Of a stretch of 64,000 bases of DNA, positions 41,653-51,256 are shown one piece after another (the stretch's first letter is position 1; each line of letters opens with the position of its first letter). The stretch is from Pseudobdellovibrionaceae bacterium (GTDB lineage Bacteria > Bdellovibrionota > Bdellovibrionia > Bdellovibrionales > Bdellovibrionaceae). The DNA is taken from the NCBI GenBank assembly GCA_030158485.1, contig JAOASS010000002.1:1-64000 (forward strand), in the 5' to 3' direction. A model generated the notes under the pieces. The model worked only from the letters and a program-made list of their open reading frames with translations. It did not search any database and was not told where the DNA came from. A program made the translations under genes and the position numbers.

Positions 41653-42066
41653 ATGCGCAACGAAAAATTTTCTTCTGCACTTTATGTTCTGATGACTTTG
41701 GCTTACAGCCAGAACCGTAAAACGAATTCGAATGAAATAGCTTTGGGACTTAAGACAAATCCTGTTGTTGTCAGGAGGCTCATGGCGCTTTTGTCAGAAG
41801 CAGACCTTATTATTTCACGAAAAGGCCGAGACGGGGGAGTCTGGCTTGCGCAAAATCCAGAAAAGATGACTCTAGCGGATATTTATCGTGCTGTTGAAGT
41901 TCCAGAAATGATCAGCAAATTTCAAAAACCGGCACTTAAAAAATGCAAAGTCAGCTGCTCTATGAAAAAAATAGTTTCGCAAGTTTCATTATCCTTAGAA
42001 AAAGATATTATTAAAAGTCTTACAAAAACAAAATTGTCAGATCTTTTAGTTAAAGTGGACTCATGA
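41653..42066 (+). CDS. Rrf2-family transcription regulator
   Basis: The winged helix (SNEIALGLKTNPVVVRRLMALL) and the CxxxC-type pair near the dimer helix (KKCKVSCSMKK) fit Rrf2. Only two cysteines are evident, fewer than in Fe-S-binding IscR or NsrR, so cluster binding is uncertain. ATGA couples it to the MFS gene, its likely target. Confidence 0.82.
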   Translation: MRNEKFSSALYVLMTLAYSQNRKTNSNEIALGLKTNPVVVRRLMALLSEADLIISRKGRDGGVWLAQNPEKMTLADIYRAVEVPEMISKFQKPALKKCKVSCSMKKIVSQVSLSLEKDIIKSLTKTKLSDLLVKVDS

Positions 42067-43352
42067 CATCAGCGGTTCTGGATAAAAATCAAAAACAAAA
42101 ATGGTCTTGGATTTTCTATGATTTTGCAAATTCAGCTTTTAGCACAACAGTAGTCGCAGGATTCTTCCCTGTTTTTTTTAAAAAGTTTTGGAGCTCCGGA
42201 GTTGATTCTTATTTAACCACTTCACGCTTGGGGCTATGTCTTGGTATTGCAGGCGTGATCATGGCCATTTTATCACCCATTTGGGGACGAAAAAGTGACT
42301 TGGCTTCTTCTCGAAAAAAGTGGTTGGTGGGTTTTGCGTTTGCGGGAATGACTTTAACCGGAGTTCTGACTTTTATTCCTCAAGGAAAATGGGAAATAGC
42401 ACTTTTGGTTTATGTGCTTTGTTATATTGCCTTTGAAGCGGGAATTGTTTTTTATGATTCTTTATTATTGGAAGTCGCAGAAAAAAAAGATTTTGAAAAA
42501 GTTTCTTCTCAAGGTTATGCGCTAGGTTACTTGGGAGGGGGACTTCTTTTCGCAATCAATGTCTTGATGACTCTCTATCCTGAATTTTTTGGTCTTAAAT
42601 CAGCAACAGAAGCTGTGCAATATTCTTTTATGACAGTTGCTCTTTGGTGGTTTCTTTTTACTCTGCCACTCGTTTTTTTCTTAAAAGAAAAGCCGCATCC
42701 ACAAAGCCAAAAGCTCAATGAGGAATCTTTGTGGGCAGCTTTTCCACAGCTGATAACGTCATTTAAAAAATTATTAAAACAAAAACCGATCTTTTATTTT
42801 TTACTGGCTTATTGGTTTTATATTGACGGAGTCTACACGGTTTACACGATGGCTGTTGACTACGGACTCAGTATTGGTCTTGAGGATCAAGACCTTATGA
42901 AAGCACTTTTAGTGACACAATTCGTGGGCTTTCCGAGCGCTCTACTATTTGGAAAATTGAGTGAAAAACTGAATGTGAAAAGTCTTTTAATGTCTTGTCT
43001 TGGGATCTATAGCCTTGTCCTCTTTTTTTCGATGGGGATTAAAACAGGGACTGACTTTATGATTTTAGCTGTTTTTGTCGGTTTTGTTCAAGGTGGCCTT
43101 CAGGCATTAAGTCGCAGTTATTATGCTCATCTTATCCCAGAAAATCAGAAAGCTGAATATTTTGGATTTTTTAATATCATCGGTAAGTCAGCATCTTTTG
43201 TGGGACCTTTTTTAGTTGCAAGTGTGACTTACATGACAGGGAATCATCGCTTAAGCTTATTTTCAATTACGCTTCTTTTTGTTCTAGGATTTATTTTTTT
43301 AATGAAAACTGATACGAATCCTAAAAATCAAAAAATTGAAAGGACTTCTTGA
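42063..43352 (+). CDS. MFS transporter, Atg22/UMF1-like
   Basis: About 12 membrane helices. The N-terminal WSWIFYDFANSAFSTTV is the hallmark of the vacuole-effluxer (Atg22-like) branch. Substrate unknown; amino-acid efflux is known for Atg22 in yeast. Coupled by ATGA upstream and TGATG downstream. Confidence 0.87.
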   Translation: MTSAVLDKNQKQKWSWIFYDFANSAFSTTVVAGFFPVFFKKFWSSGVDSYLTTSRLGLCLGIAGVIMAILSPIWGRKSDLASSRKKWLVGFAFAGMTLTGVLTFIPQGKWEIALLVYVLCYIAFEAGIVFYDSLLLEVAEKKDFEKVSSQGYALGYLGGGLLFAINVLMTLYPEFFGLKSATEAVQYSFMTVALWWFLFTLPLVFFLKEKPHPQSQKLNEESLWAAFPQLITSFKKLLKQKPIFYFLLAYWFYIDGVYTVYTMAVDYGLSIGLEDQDLMKALLVTQFVGFPSALLFGKLSEKLNVKSLLMSCLGIYSLVLFFSMGIKTGTDFMILAVFVGFVQGGLQALSRSYYAHLIPENQKAEYFGFFNIIGKSASFVGPFLVASVTYMTGNHRLSLFSITLLFVLGFIFLMKTDTNPKNQKIERTS

Positions 43353-43942
43353 TGGCCTTTAATCCTCACGATCATTTTTTTAAAAAAGCAAAAAAAGATA
43401 ACTTTGCGGCGCGAAGTGTTTACAAGCTTGAAGAAATTGATAAGAGATATAAAATTTTTAAAACAAAAGACCGTGTTTTAGATTTAGGAGCAAGCCCTGG
43501 ATCCTGGAGCCAGTACGTCAGTCAGAAAGTCGGATCTCAAGGTCAAGTTTTAGGAGTTGATCTGAAGCCAGTTGAAGTGAAGTTGAATAACGCTGCTTTC
43601 ATTCAAGCTGACTTACGGGATCTGAATTTAAAAAATGTTTTTGAAGAACATGGTTTTCATCCACCTTTTGACTCTGTGATTTCAGATATGGCGCCGTCAA
43701 CAACTGGAATTCGAGTGACTGATCAAGCAAGAAGTTTAGAGCTTTGTGAATTAGCTTTGCAAATTGCTGTTCAGTTCGTCAAACCTAAGGGTCATTTTAT
43801 TTGTAAGCTTTTTCACTCTGATGAATTTCAAAATTTAAAAAAACAAATTATTTTACATTTTGAAAAATTCGAAGCTGTTAAGCCTGAAGCAACTCGGTCA
43901 ATCAGTAAAGAAATTTTTCTTGTTGGAATTAAGAAAAAATGA
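43352..43942 (+). CDS. rlmE: 23S rRNA 2'-O-methyltransferase (RlmE/FtsJ family)
   Basis: ARSVYKLEEIDKRYKI, DLGASPGSWSQ (SAM site) and SDMAPSTTG are RlmE motifs; the K-D-K-E set is visible (K in the first motif, D in SDMAP, late K and E). It methylates U2552 in the large rRNA. ATG 43352 follows AAGGA and overlaps the MFS stop by one base. Confidence 0.92.
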   Translation: MAFNPHDHFFKKAKKDNFAARSVYKLEEIDKRYKIFKTKDRVLDLGASPGSWSQYVSQKVGSQGQVLGVDLKPVEVKLNNAAFIQADLRDLNLKNVFEEHGFHPPFDSVISDMAPSTTGIRVTDQARSLELCELALQIAVQFVKPKGHFICKLFHSDEFQNLKKQIILHFEKFEAVKPEATRSISKEIFLVGIKKK

Positions 43943-44598
43943 AGATTCTATTTGAAGATGAAAATCTGGTGGCCGTGCATAAACCAGCGGGTTGGCTGAG
44001 CGTACCATCGGTTCAGGGTAAAAGTGACAGCCGCTCTGTAGTTGGGATCGAGCTCCAAAATCTTTTAAAAACAACAATTTTTCCGCTTCATCGTCTTGAT
44101 TTTGAAGTCGAAGGTGTTTTAGCTTTCGCTAAAAATCCACCGACACAAGCTAAAATTTTAGATCTTTGGCAAAAAGGCCAAGTTCAAAAAAAATATAGGG
44201 CTTTGACTCAAACTCAAGATTTTTCTCATTGGCCTGAAAACGTAGAAGGAAATATTTTTGAATGGCCAGAAGGAAAACCTTGGACTTCCTATTTAGTCGC
44301 AGGAAAAAAAAGGGCTTTTGTTGCTCGTCATGGTTCTCGGTCCATAACCAAATGGGAAATCATAAAACAAAAATCTACTTTTTTAGAATGGGAGCTTGAG
44401 CCTGTGACGGGACGTCGTCATCAATTAAGAGTTGAGCTGTCACGAAGGGGATTTCCCATTTTTGGAGACAAGCTTTATGGAAGTCAAAAAGTCGGGCCAC
44501 GAACTGATGAAATTGCTTTGAAAGCAATCCAACTTAAAATTGAAGGTTACGAACTGATTCAAACTCAATGGGATTGGGACTCATGGCACAAAAAATAA
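43939..44598 (+). CDS. RluA-family pseudouridine synthase
   Basis: VAVHKPAGWLSVPS, catalytic aspartate in HRLDFEVEGVL (LDFE replaces the usual LDRxTSG) and GRRHQLRVEL. The target RNA is unclear. The altered motif around the aspartate is notable but Asp is kept. Coupled to rlmE by ATGA. Confidence 0.85.
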   Translation: MKILFEDENLVAVHKPAGWLSVPSVQGKSDSRSVVGIELQNLLKTTIFPLHRLDFEVEGVLAFAKNPPTQAKILDLWQKGQVQKKYRALTQTQDFSHWPENVEGNIFEWPEGKPWTSYLVAGKKRAFVARHGSRSITKWEIIKQKSTFLEWELEPVTGRRHQLRVELSRRGFPIFGDKLYGSQKVGPRTDEIALKAIQLKIEGYELIQTQWDWDSWHKK

Positions 44599-45143
44599 AA
44601 TCATTGGCTGTTTTTTGTGGAGCTCGTGTTGGTCACTCGCCACACTTTAGTCAGATGGCTTTTCAATTAGGACGGATGTTGGCTCAAAATAATATTCGTC
44701 TTATCTATGGCGGAGGGCGAGTCGGTCTTATGGGTGAAGTGGCTCAAGGGTGTCTTCAAAATGGCGGTTATGTAATTGGCGTTATTCCAGAATCTTTGAT
44801 GACGCGTGAATTGGGTTTAAAAGATTGTCAGGAACTTCACATCGTAAAGTCCATGCATGAACGAAAAGCATTGATGGAACAGCATTCTGAGGCTTTTATG
44901 GCGATCCCTGGTGGTTTTGGAACATTAGATGAAATTTTTGAAATCATCACATGGCGACAGTTGCAGTTTCATCAAAAGCCCATCATATTTTTGAATCACC
45001 AGCAGTATTTCAGTTCTCTTTTCGACTTCTGTCGTCAAATGAATGCAGAAGGTTTTATTTCTCAAGAAGATTGGAATACGATTGAAGTCTACACCGAATT
45101 AAATGAATGGATTCAAAAATGGACCAAATTGAAGCGTCTATGA
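44583..45143 (+). CDS. LOG-family nucleotide 5'-monophosphate phosphoribohydrolase
   Basis: The PGGFGTLDEIFE motif and GGGRVGLMG are diagnostic of the TIGR00730/LOG family, which releases bases from nucleoside monophosphates. ATG 44583 lies inside the upstream gene; 44568 is an alternative. Ends in ATGA overlap. Confidence 0.9.
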   Translation: MAQKIKSLAVFCGARVGHSPHFSQMAFQLGRMLAQNNIRLIYGGGRVGLMGEVAQGCLQNGGYVIGVIPESLMTRELGLKDCQELHIVKSMHERKALMEQHSEAFMAIPGGFGTLDEIFEIITWRQLQFHQKPIIFLNHQQYFSSLFDFCRQMNAEGFISQEDWNTIEVYTELNEWIQKWTKLKRL

Positions 45144-46255
45144 ATGCTAAAATAAGACTGTTTTTTACAGTTTTTACGATTCTTTTTGCAGGCTTCCATT
45201 TTTGGGTCCTATTTGTTTTAACAGAAAATTTTTCACTTCATTTTATTTATAATTTTACTTTAGCTGCTTTTTTTATTTTTGGATTTATAGCCATTCCGAT
45301 TGGGTACCGTGTTTCACAGAAAGAGCCTCGATCAAAATTTTATTTCTTGTCCTGGATTGGTTATATTTGGCTAGGTTTCTTATTTACTTCTCTTTGGATT
45401 TCGACTCTTTTTTATATTTTGAAGCTTTTGATAAACGACATTTATTTAAATAGTTACCATGTTCTTGGTTTGATTTGTGTCGTTTGCTTGTATGCTTTAT
45501 TCAAGGGCTTAAATGACCCTGTTGTTCGCATTCACAAAATTAAATTTGATAAAAAATTAGATCTCTTAAAAATTGTCCACATTACAGATCTTCATGTTGG
45601 ATTGCTCAGACATAATAAAGCCTGGCTAGAAAGAGTTGTAAAAAAAATAAATGCTCTTGATGCAGATTTTGTTGTTTTAACTGGGGATCTTGTAGAAGGA
45701 AAATGGTCCACAGTTTTCCCCATGATTCAGTCATTGAAATCTGTTCAAGCTAGAAAAGGTAAACTCTACGTTTCTGGTAACCATGAGTTTATTCACGGTG
45801 GACTTTTGTGGGAAAAAACTATGACAGAAATGGGTTGGACGTCGCTTCATAACGAGCATAAAATATTTGAACATCAGGGCCAGAAAATAATGTTCGCAGG
45901 AGTTCCCGATCGAATGGTTCGTCGTTTTGAATCTCATTTACGTTCTATACCGGATGAGGCTCTGAAAACAGATGAAAAAGTTGATTGTAAAATACTTTTA
46001 GCGCACGAACCGGCAAGTGTTTTGGATTTGAAAAGTGAAAAGCCAGATTTTCTTCTTTCAGGCCATACTCACGGGGGTCAAATTTTTCCCTTTCAGATGA
46101 TGGTTCGTATGGTTCAGCCTTTAGTTTTGGGCTGGAAAACAATTAAGGGAATTAAAGTATTCGCTCATCCAGGGACGGGTCTGTGGGGTCCACCGATGCG
46201 CCTTGGAACTGAAAATCAGATTGTACTACTTGAATTATCTGGATCAACAAGATGA
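45140..46255 (+). CDS. Membrane metallophosphoesterase
   Basis: Three or four membrane helices (first 115 residues) precede a calcineurin-type domain: ITDLHVG, LTGDLVEG, SGNHE and SGHTHGGQ give the metal ligands. It resembles YkuE/YaeI-type lipid or nucleotide phosphoesterases. Start 45140 gives ATGA coupling; the frame opens at 45107. Confidence 0.86.
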   Translation: MNAKIRLFFTVFTILFAGFHFWVLFVLTENFSLHFIYNFTLAAFFIFGFIAIPIGYRVSQKEPRSKFYFLSWIGYIWLGFLFTSLWISTLFYILKLLINDIYLNSYHVLGLICVVCLYALFKGLNDPVVRIHKIKFDKKLDLLKIVHITDLHVGLLRHNKAWLERVVKKINALDADFVVLTGDLVEGKWSTVFPMIQSLKSVQARKGKLYVSGNHEFIHGGLLWEKTMTEMGWTSLHNEHKIFEHQGQKIMFAGVPDRMVRRFESHLRSIPDEALKTDEKVDCKILLAHEPASVLDLKSEKPDFLLSGHTHGGQIFPFQMMVRMVQPLVLGWKTIKGIKVFAHPGTGLWGPPMRLGTENQIVLLELSGSTR

Positions 46256-46264
46256 TAATACGCC

Positions 46265-47359
46265 ATGCTGACTGAATTAAAATCAAGATTATCTGATTAC
46301 TATCAAAAGAATGAACAAAAAGTAGATCTCGGATTTTTCTTAGGTGGATTTCTAATCGATATTTTCACGCTTTCTCAAATTGATGATCTATTCACGATTT
46401 TTCAGCAAGTGATTTACTTAAGTGCCATTGGTTCGCTACTTTACTTTGATTTTTTAGCACAAAATGAAAAGTTTACGCCAACACGGTTTTTAAATGTGTG
46501 GAATTATCGAAAGCCAATCATCCATTTCTTATTAGGTAGTTTACTCAGTTTGTACTCTCTTTTCTTTTTAAAAAGCTCTTCGTTTTTCTCGTCTTTTGTT
46601 TTTGTTCTTTTCTTAATTTCATTGATGATTGCGAATGAATTTAAAACTGTTCAAAAAAGTGCTGTAAATATTAAAGTGGGTCTTTTTGTTATTTGTCTTT
46701 TTTCATTTTATTCTCTTATTATTCCTGTGATTTTAGGCTTTGTCGGTTGGGGATCTTTCCTAGGCGCTGTGAGCTTAACATTGATCACTTTTCTTTTAGT
46801 TTTTCAAAATCTTATAAAAATTCTTGTTGATAGGAAAATTATTTTAAAGTTTGTAATGGCACCTGCTATGGGTGTTTTAAGTCTTTTTGTTCTTTTTTAT
46901 TTGATGGGTTGGATTCCCCCCGTACCCATTTCCATTACTAAAATGGGAGTTTATCATCAGCTTGAAATAAAAGAAGGTCAGTACTTTTTAAAATATAATA
47001 GACCTTGGTATCAATTCTGGCAGTCGGGAGCACAATCCTTTAAAGCAGAGCCTGGGGATTCGGTTGTGTTTTTTGTTCAAATTTTCTCACCTCATCGTTT
47101 TGATGATCAAGTTATTCTGAATTGGAATTATTTTGATAAAAAAGGTGGGTGGCTGACAAGCGATAAAATACCTATTCGAATTCAGGGAGGCCGTGAAAAA
47201 GGCTTCAGAGGTTATACCAATAAGAAAAATTTTTCGGCTGGCGAATGGAGAGTCAAAGTTGAAACAACAGATGGTCGTGAAATTGGGCGACTGTATTTTG
47301 ATATTGAAAAATCAGAAGTGAGCAGTCTGAATAGAAATTGGAAAACAGATGTTTTTTAA
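46265..47359 (+). CDS. DUF2914 membrane protein
   Basis: Seven or so membrane helices (residues 20-235) precede a periplasmic C-terminal domain with VILNWNYFDKKGGW and RGYTNKKNFSAGEWRVKVET, typical of DUF2914. The family has no assigned function. It follows the metallophosphoesterase by 9 bases. Confidence 0.8.
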   Translation: MLTELKSRLSDYYQKNEQKVDLGFFLGGFLIDIFTLSQIDDLFTIFQQVIYLSAIGSLLYFDFLAQNEKFTPTRFLNVWNYRKPIIHFLLGSLLSLYSLFFLKSSSFFSSFVFVLFLISLMIANEFKTVQKSAVNIKVGLFVICLFSFYSLIIPVILGFVGWGSFLGAVSLTLITFLLVFQNLIKILVDRKIILKFVMAPAMGVLSLFVLFYLMGWIPPVPISITKMGVYHQLEIKEGQYFLKYNRPWYQFWQSGAQSFKAEPGDSVVFFVQIFSPHRFDDQVILNWNYFDKKGGWLTSDKIPIRIQGGREKGFRGYTNKKNFSAGEWRVKVETTDGREIGRLYFDIEKSEVSSLNRNWKTDVF

Positions 47360-47379
47360 AAAAGAACCGTATCATCTGA

Positions 47380-47691
47380 TTAGTTTTGATTTTTCAAAGC
47401 ATAATCACAAAAATCCCGGATGTGCGGATCAATTGTTTTGAGCATTTCAAAATACTCTTTCATAAGTTCTTTGTTAGCATCTTTTGTGATTATGCTTTGA
47501 AAAATTGAATTCCATTCTTGTCCACTCAAAAGTTTAATTCTAAAGATGATATCTTCTAAATAATTTTCCCCGCCGTAGGGTGAAGAAATCCAGTTTTGCT
47601 TTTCAATCCATTCAGTGGCACTTTTAAGTAAGAAAAGATTCATTAATTTATTTTGTTCAGGATCGTTCTTGATAAGTAAGTTCTTTTCCAT
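47380..47691 (-). CDS. Hypothetical protein beside a response regulator
   Basis: ATG 47691 follows AAGGAA. About 103 residues, helical, no signal or membrane segment. It starts 19 bases after the response-regulator stop and is probably cotranscribed. No family recognised; a partner of that regulator is possible. Confidence 0.55.
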   Translation of the reverse strand: MEKNLLIKNDPEQNKLMNLFLLKSATEWIEKQNWISSPYGGENYLEDIIFRIKLLSGQEWNSIFQSIITKDANKELMKEYFEMLKTIDPHIRDFCDYALKNQN

Positions 47692-47709
47692 ATTTAGCAA
47701 TTCCTTGGT

Positions 47710-48153
47710 TTAGACGAAGATTTCTTTAAGATTTATTTTGAGTTCACCCATTGAAAATGGTTTTTTTATAAAATTGAGATTCGAATGCGATTTAAAACCA
47801 ATAGCCTCAACAACTTCATTTTTTGGAAGAGCTGACATAATCACAACCGGGACATCTGGATAAGTTCGACAAAAGATTTTCCAAAGGTCAAGTCCTGTGC
47901 CATGCCCTTCAAGCATGATATCAGCAATCACAAGTTCGTAGGGACTTTTGCCGATTTGTTCAGTTCCTTTAATCATTTTTCCAAGAGCTTGTTCTAGGCT
48001 TGTAGCCCAATCAATATCAGAATCAGCGTTAATATCGTAAACTGCTCTTCCTACAATTGCGGCTAAAAAAAGATCATCTTCGACAATTAAAACTTTCTTA
48101 CATTGCTTGCGAACAACTTGATCTGAATTAAAATAAGTCGATAAATTTTCCAC
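47710..48153 (-). CDS. Single-domain response regulator
   Basis: A receiver domain with acidic pair E25-D26-D27, phospho-acceptor D78 (VIADIM), Ser107 and K131 (IKKPF). No output domain, so it may relay phosphate or bind a partner. GTG start with GGAGGGG close upstream. Upstream gap to the hybrid kinase is 147 bases. Confidence 0.85.
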   Translation of the reverse strand: MENLSTYFNSDQVVRKQCKKVLIVEDDLFLAAIVGRAVYDINADSDIDWATSLEQALGKMIKGTEQIGKSPYELVIADIMLEGHGTGLDLWKIFCRTYPDVPVVIMSALPKNEVVEAIGFKSHSNLNFIKKPFSMGELKINLKEIFV

Positions 48154-48300
48154 TTGGACCCCTCCATGGGAAATAATTCGTGAATTTTATGTATTTTATG
48201 TCCTTTGCAAAACTATGTTGCAATTCAAATACCATCTTAATAATTCTTAAATTCTAATTAAAACACGACAAGTGGCATAATTCCCTGAAACTGCCCCACT

Positions 48301-50274
48301 TCAGTTGGGCCATTTTTTTGTGAGAGCTGAAATTGTCGAGACTAGTTTTTGCTTATTAACGGGTTTAGTGACATGTTCACAAAAACCAATCGCAAGACAT
48401 TTATCTTTTTCTGTTTTAAGAGCGTGTGCTGTTAATGCAATAATCGGGATATCTGAATTAAATTCTCGTATTTGAGTCAGGGCTCCGTATCCATCAAGCT
48501 CAGGCATCTGAATATCCATTAAAATGAGATCGAAATCATTCCGAGATGCCATTTCAACGGCTTCTAATCCATTTTGTGCGAACTTAAGAACAAGTCCGTA
48601 CGGCATTAAGTATTTTTCGATTAAAATCCGATTTTCTTCAGCATCATCTGCGACTAAAATTCGAATTCCTTTTAGATTATTAAATTTTTTTTGAAGCTCT
48701 GCTTGCGATGGAAAGTGAACTGCAGTTTCTTTTGAATCAACAACAAGGACGGGTAAATGAAAGAAAAAAGTACTTCCTTGATAAAGCTTACTGGTAACAA
48801 GTTCTAAATTACCGTTTAACATTTGTGCAAGTTTTCTTGATAGATGAAGTCCCAAACCAGTCCCTCCGTATTTTCTTGTTGTCGAAGAGTCCACTTGTGA
48901 AAATGGTTTGAAAATTCGATTTTGATAATCGTCACGTATTCCAAGGCCAGTATCGGTAACAGTAAATCCAAGGCAAAATTTAGGGCCTATCTGATAACTT
49001 TCAATTTTAAGTTCAACAAATCCTTCACTGGTAAACTTAATCGAGTTTCCGATTATATTAATCAGGATTTGTTTCATTCGAGTTGGATCGGATTTAACGT
49101 AGTCGGGCATATTTTCGGATATGATAGTTTTGAAGATCAAACCTTTTTCTTGCGCGCGAAATTCAAAGAGCTCTTTTATTTCATTAATGAGATCCTTAAT
49201 AGAAAAATCAATAAGTTCAATTTCAAATTTATTCGCTTCAACTTTTGATACATCTAAGACATCGTCAATAATATGTAAGAGTTGATTCCCACTTTTCAAA
49301 ATTCGATCAAGCAAGCCATTTCTTTCATCAGCCGATATTTGTTCATTTCTGAGGATATCAGCAAAGCCAATAATGATTCCAAGTGGTGTGCGGATTTCAT
49401 GGCTGACGTTGGCTAAGAACTGAGTTTTGATAACACTTGCGGTATCGGCAGCTACTTTCGCAGCTTGTAATTCTGTAACTAAAATTTTGTGATCCGTAAT
49501 ATCTATACAAGATCCTGTAAATCCAGAAAATTTTCCGTCACCATTATAACGTGGAATACCTCTTGCCATCATCCAGCGGTATTCGCCGTATCGATTTTTC
49601 AAACGGTATTCTGTTTCAAAGTACTTTCTATTTTCAAAGTCATTGGCGATTGATCTCAAACACCTTGGAAGATCATCTGGATGAATTCCCTCTGCCCAAC
49701 CAAATCCTTTTTCTTGATCAAGTGTCTTTCCAGTAAAATCAAGCCAGCTTTGATTGAAATATGTACAGGATCCATCTTCTTGGGCAAGCCAAAGAAAGAC
49801 GGGGGCAGCATCTGCAAGATTCTTGAATCGATCCTCTGATTCAAGAAGTTTGTTCTGGATTAGAACATCAGTTGATAAATCCTTAATCAGGATAAGACCC
49901 TTTGCTGAATCTTGAGAGCTTAATATTATTGGAATATAGTGGATATCATAAAAAGATCGTATCTTCGAATTCTCAAATTCATATGGAATATTTATTGTGC
50001 TGCTCTGTTTCCCATCTAAACAGGCTCGAAGCTTAGTTATTTCATTTTTTAAAAAAGGTAAAAAAATATCAACTTGAGATCCTTTGGCACGATCATTTTG
50101 AATCCCACTCAAATCTGCTAAAGTACAGCTCCAGAAATTTATCTGAAGATGATCGTCGAATAGACAGAATGCATAAGGTGTATTTTTAATGATATGATTT
50201 GTAAAGCCGAGAGCCTGTTCAAGACATTCTAAATGTGTTTCAAATACTGAAGAATCAGTCAAATGGCTGCTCAT
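48301..50274 (-). CDS. Hybrid histidine kinase (PAS-PAS-HisKA-HATPase-receiver)
   Basis: Two PAS domains (residues about 15-130 and 145-270; the second has YFNQSWLDFTGKTL and the PAC end GFTGSCIDIT), then HisKA (NVSHEIRTPLGI), HATPase_c (GTGLGLHLS) and a receiver (LILMDIQMPELDGY). No membrane helix, so it is a cytosolic sensor. It lacks its own HPt, which is encoded at 51257. Divergent from the regulator group across 390 bases. Confidence 0.92.
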   Translation of the reverse strand: MSSHLTDSSVFETHLECLEQALGFTNHIIKNTPYAFCLFDDHLQINFWSCTLADLSGIQNDRAKGSQVDIFLPFLKNEITKLRACLDGKQSSTINIPYEFENSKIRSFYDIHYIPIILSSQDSAKGLILIKDLSTDVLIQNKLLESEDRFKNLADAAPVFLWLAQEDGSCTYFNQSWLDFTGKTLDQEKGFGWAEGIHPDDLPRCLRSIANDFENRKYFETEYRLKNRYGEYRWMMARGIPRYNGDGKFSGFTGSCIDITDHKILVTELQAAKVAADTASVIKTQFLANVSHEIRTPLGIIIGFADILRNEQISADERNGLLDRILKSGNQLLHIIDDVLDVSKVEANKFEIELIDFSIKDLINEIKELFEFRAQEKGLIFKTIISENMPDYVKSDPTRMKQILINIIGNSIKFTSEGFVELKIESYQIGPKFCLGFTVTDTGLGIRDDYQNRIFKPFSQVDSSTTRKYGGTGLGLHLSRKLAQMLNGNLELVTSKLYQGSTFFFHLPVLVVDSKETAVHFPSQAELQKKFNNLKGIRILVADDAEENRILIEKYLMPYGLVLKFAQNGLEAVEMASRNDFDLILMDIQMPELDGYGALTQIREFNSDIPIIALTAHALKTEKDKCLAIGFCEHVTKPVNKQKLVSTISALTKKWPN

Positions 50275-50664
50275 CGATCTTCTTTCTTAAAACGATTGAG
50301 AAAAGTTCTCAGGTATTATTATAAGTGTCTGCTATATAATATAGAATCTTATTTAGTCGCAAGTCATTTTTAGAATAAAAAAAGAATAGTTAAAATAAAT
50401 TATTTTGAAATAGAACAGTCTGGAACAGATGAGTTTGAACGGCTCGATTTTTCATTCAGTTTTTTAAAAACTAGAATTTGTGAATTCTCATATATTTTTT
50501 AAAAAGAGGGGCATTCAGTCTAAAACTAAAGGACATTTTGTCTCAAATGTGTGTTTTAAAATGAAAAAATCATGATTTATTGCAGGTATGGTTTTTGCTG
50601 ATGATAAAAGAATAGAGTTTTAAATTTAAAGGCTGTCGTATTCGTACATCAAGGAGGATTTAGT
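50275..50664. promoter_or_regulatory. Divergent promoter region of the phosphorelay
   Basis: This 390-base AT-rich gap holds short dyads: AGAATT-TGTG-AATTCT, and ACATTT-TGTCTC-AAATGT near 50530-50550, and CATTCAGT twice, about 60 bases apart. They may be regulator sites for the divergent transcripts. AAGGAGG at the right end serves the response regulator. No gene seen. Confidence 0.35.
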
Positions 50665-51231
50665 ATGTACAGATGTGATCAATTTGAACTGAATTCAGTT
50701 CAAACTAAAAATGTAAATCGTCAATTTTGTGCACGTGTTGAAATACAATCTCTTGATTGGAAATCAATTCGTAACCCTCTTTATGCCCTTCCCCCTATTG
50801 GCTATCATTTTAAAAAAACAAAACGCGCATTGGTGGTTGACGATGATCAAGATTTAGTGCGCTTTATGACTCAACAACTTAAAAAAGAAGAATTCCGTGT
50901 CGACACTTGTACAGATGGTTACGATGCACTCGAACGTCTTGTAAGTAAAAATTATGACCTTGTGATCATGGACTGGTCACTGCCTGGAATTAGCGGAGGC
51001 GAAGTGTTAAGAAAAACTGACGAATTTATTGATATGGATCCTTTAACAAGTGAGACTTGGGGATATCAAAAAAAACCAGTTGTGATTGTTTCGGGTCATG
51101 ATATCAACAGACTTCATTTTCCACTTGTGGACAAATTTGAAATTGTTGATTTCTGGCCTAAGCAAATGGGACCTTCTGCTTTAGTCAGTAAGTTGAAAAG
51201 TGTAGCTCATCATAACATGAGTCTCGCTTAA
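50665..51231 (+). CDS. Response regulator with N-terminal extension
   Basis: About 54 N-terminal residues of unknown fold are followed by a receiver with DDD (59-61), phospho-acceptor D103 (VIMDWS), VSG and a lysine in FWPKQ. No output domain. AAGGAGG precedes the ATG. It heads the receiver-HPt-NtrC run. The insertion between helix 4 and strand 4 (DMDPLTSETWG) is unusual. Confidence 0.82.
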   Translation: MYRCDQFELNSVQTKNVNRQFCARVEIQSLDWKSIRNPLYALPPIGYHFKKTKRALVVDDDQDLVRFMTQQLKKEEFRVDTCTDGYDALERLVSKNYDLVIMDWSLPGISGGEVLRKTDEFIDMDPLTSETWGYQKKPVVIVSGHDINRLHFPLVDKFEIVDFWPKQMGPSALVSKLKSVAHHNMSLA

Positions 51232-51245
51232 TAATGATAACGGGT

Positions 51246-51253
51246 GGGGGGGG
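51246..51253 (+). repeat. G8 tract in the ribosome-binding site of the HPt gene
   Basis: Eight G in a row, three bases before the GTG start, serve as or include the ribosome-binding site. Such a run is rare in AT-rich DNA and prone to slippage. Confidence 0.6.
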
Positions 51254-51256
51254 ATC

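Noticed and set aside
50421-50440. Sigma-54 promoter near TGGAAC
   Set aside because: No TTGC at the required distance; GG and GC elements are not correctly spaced.
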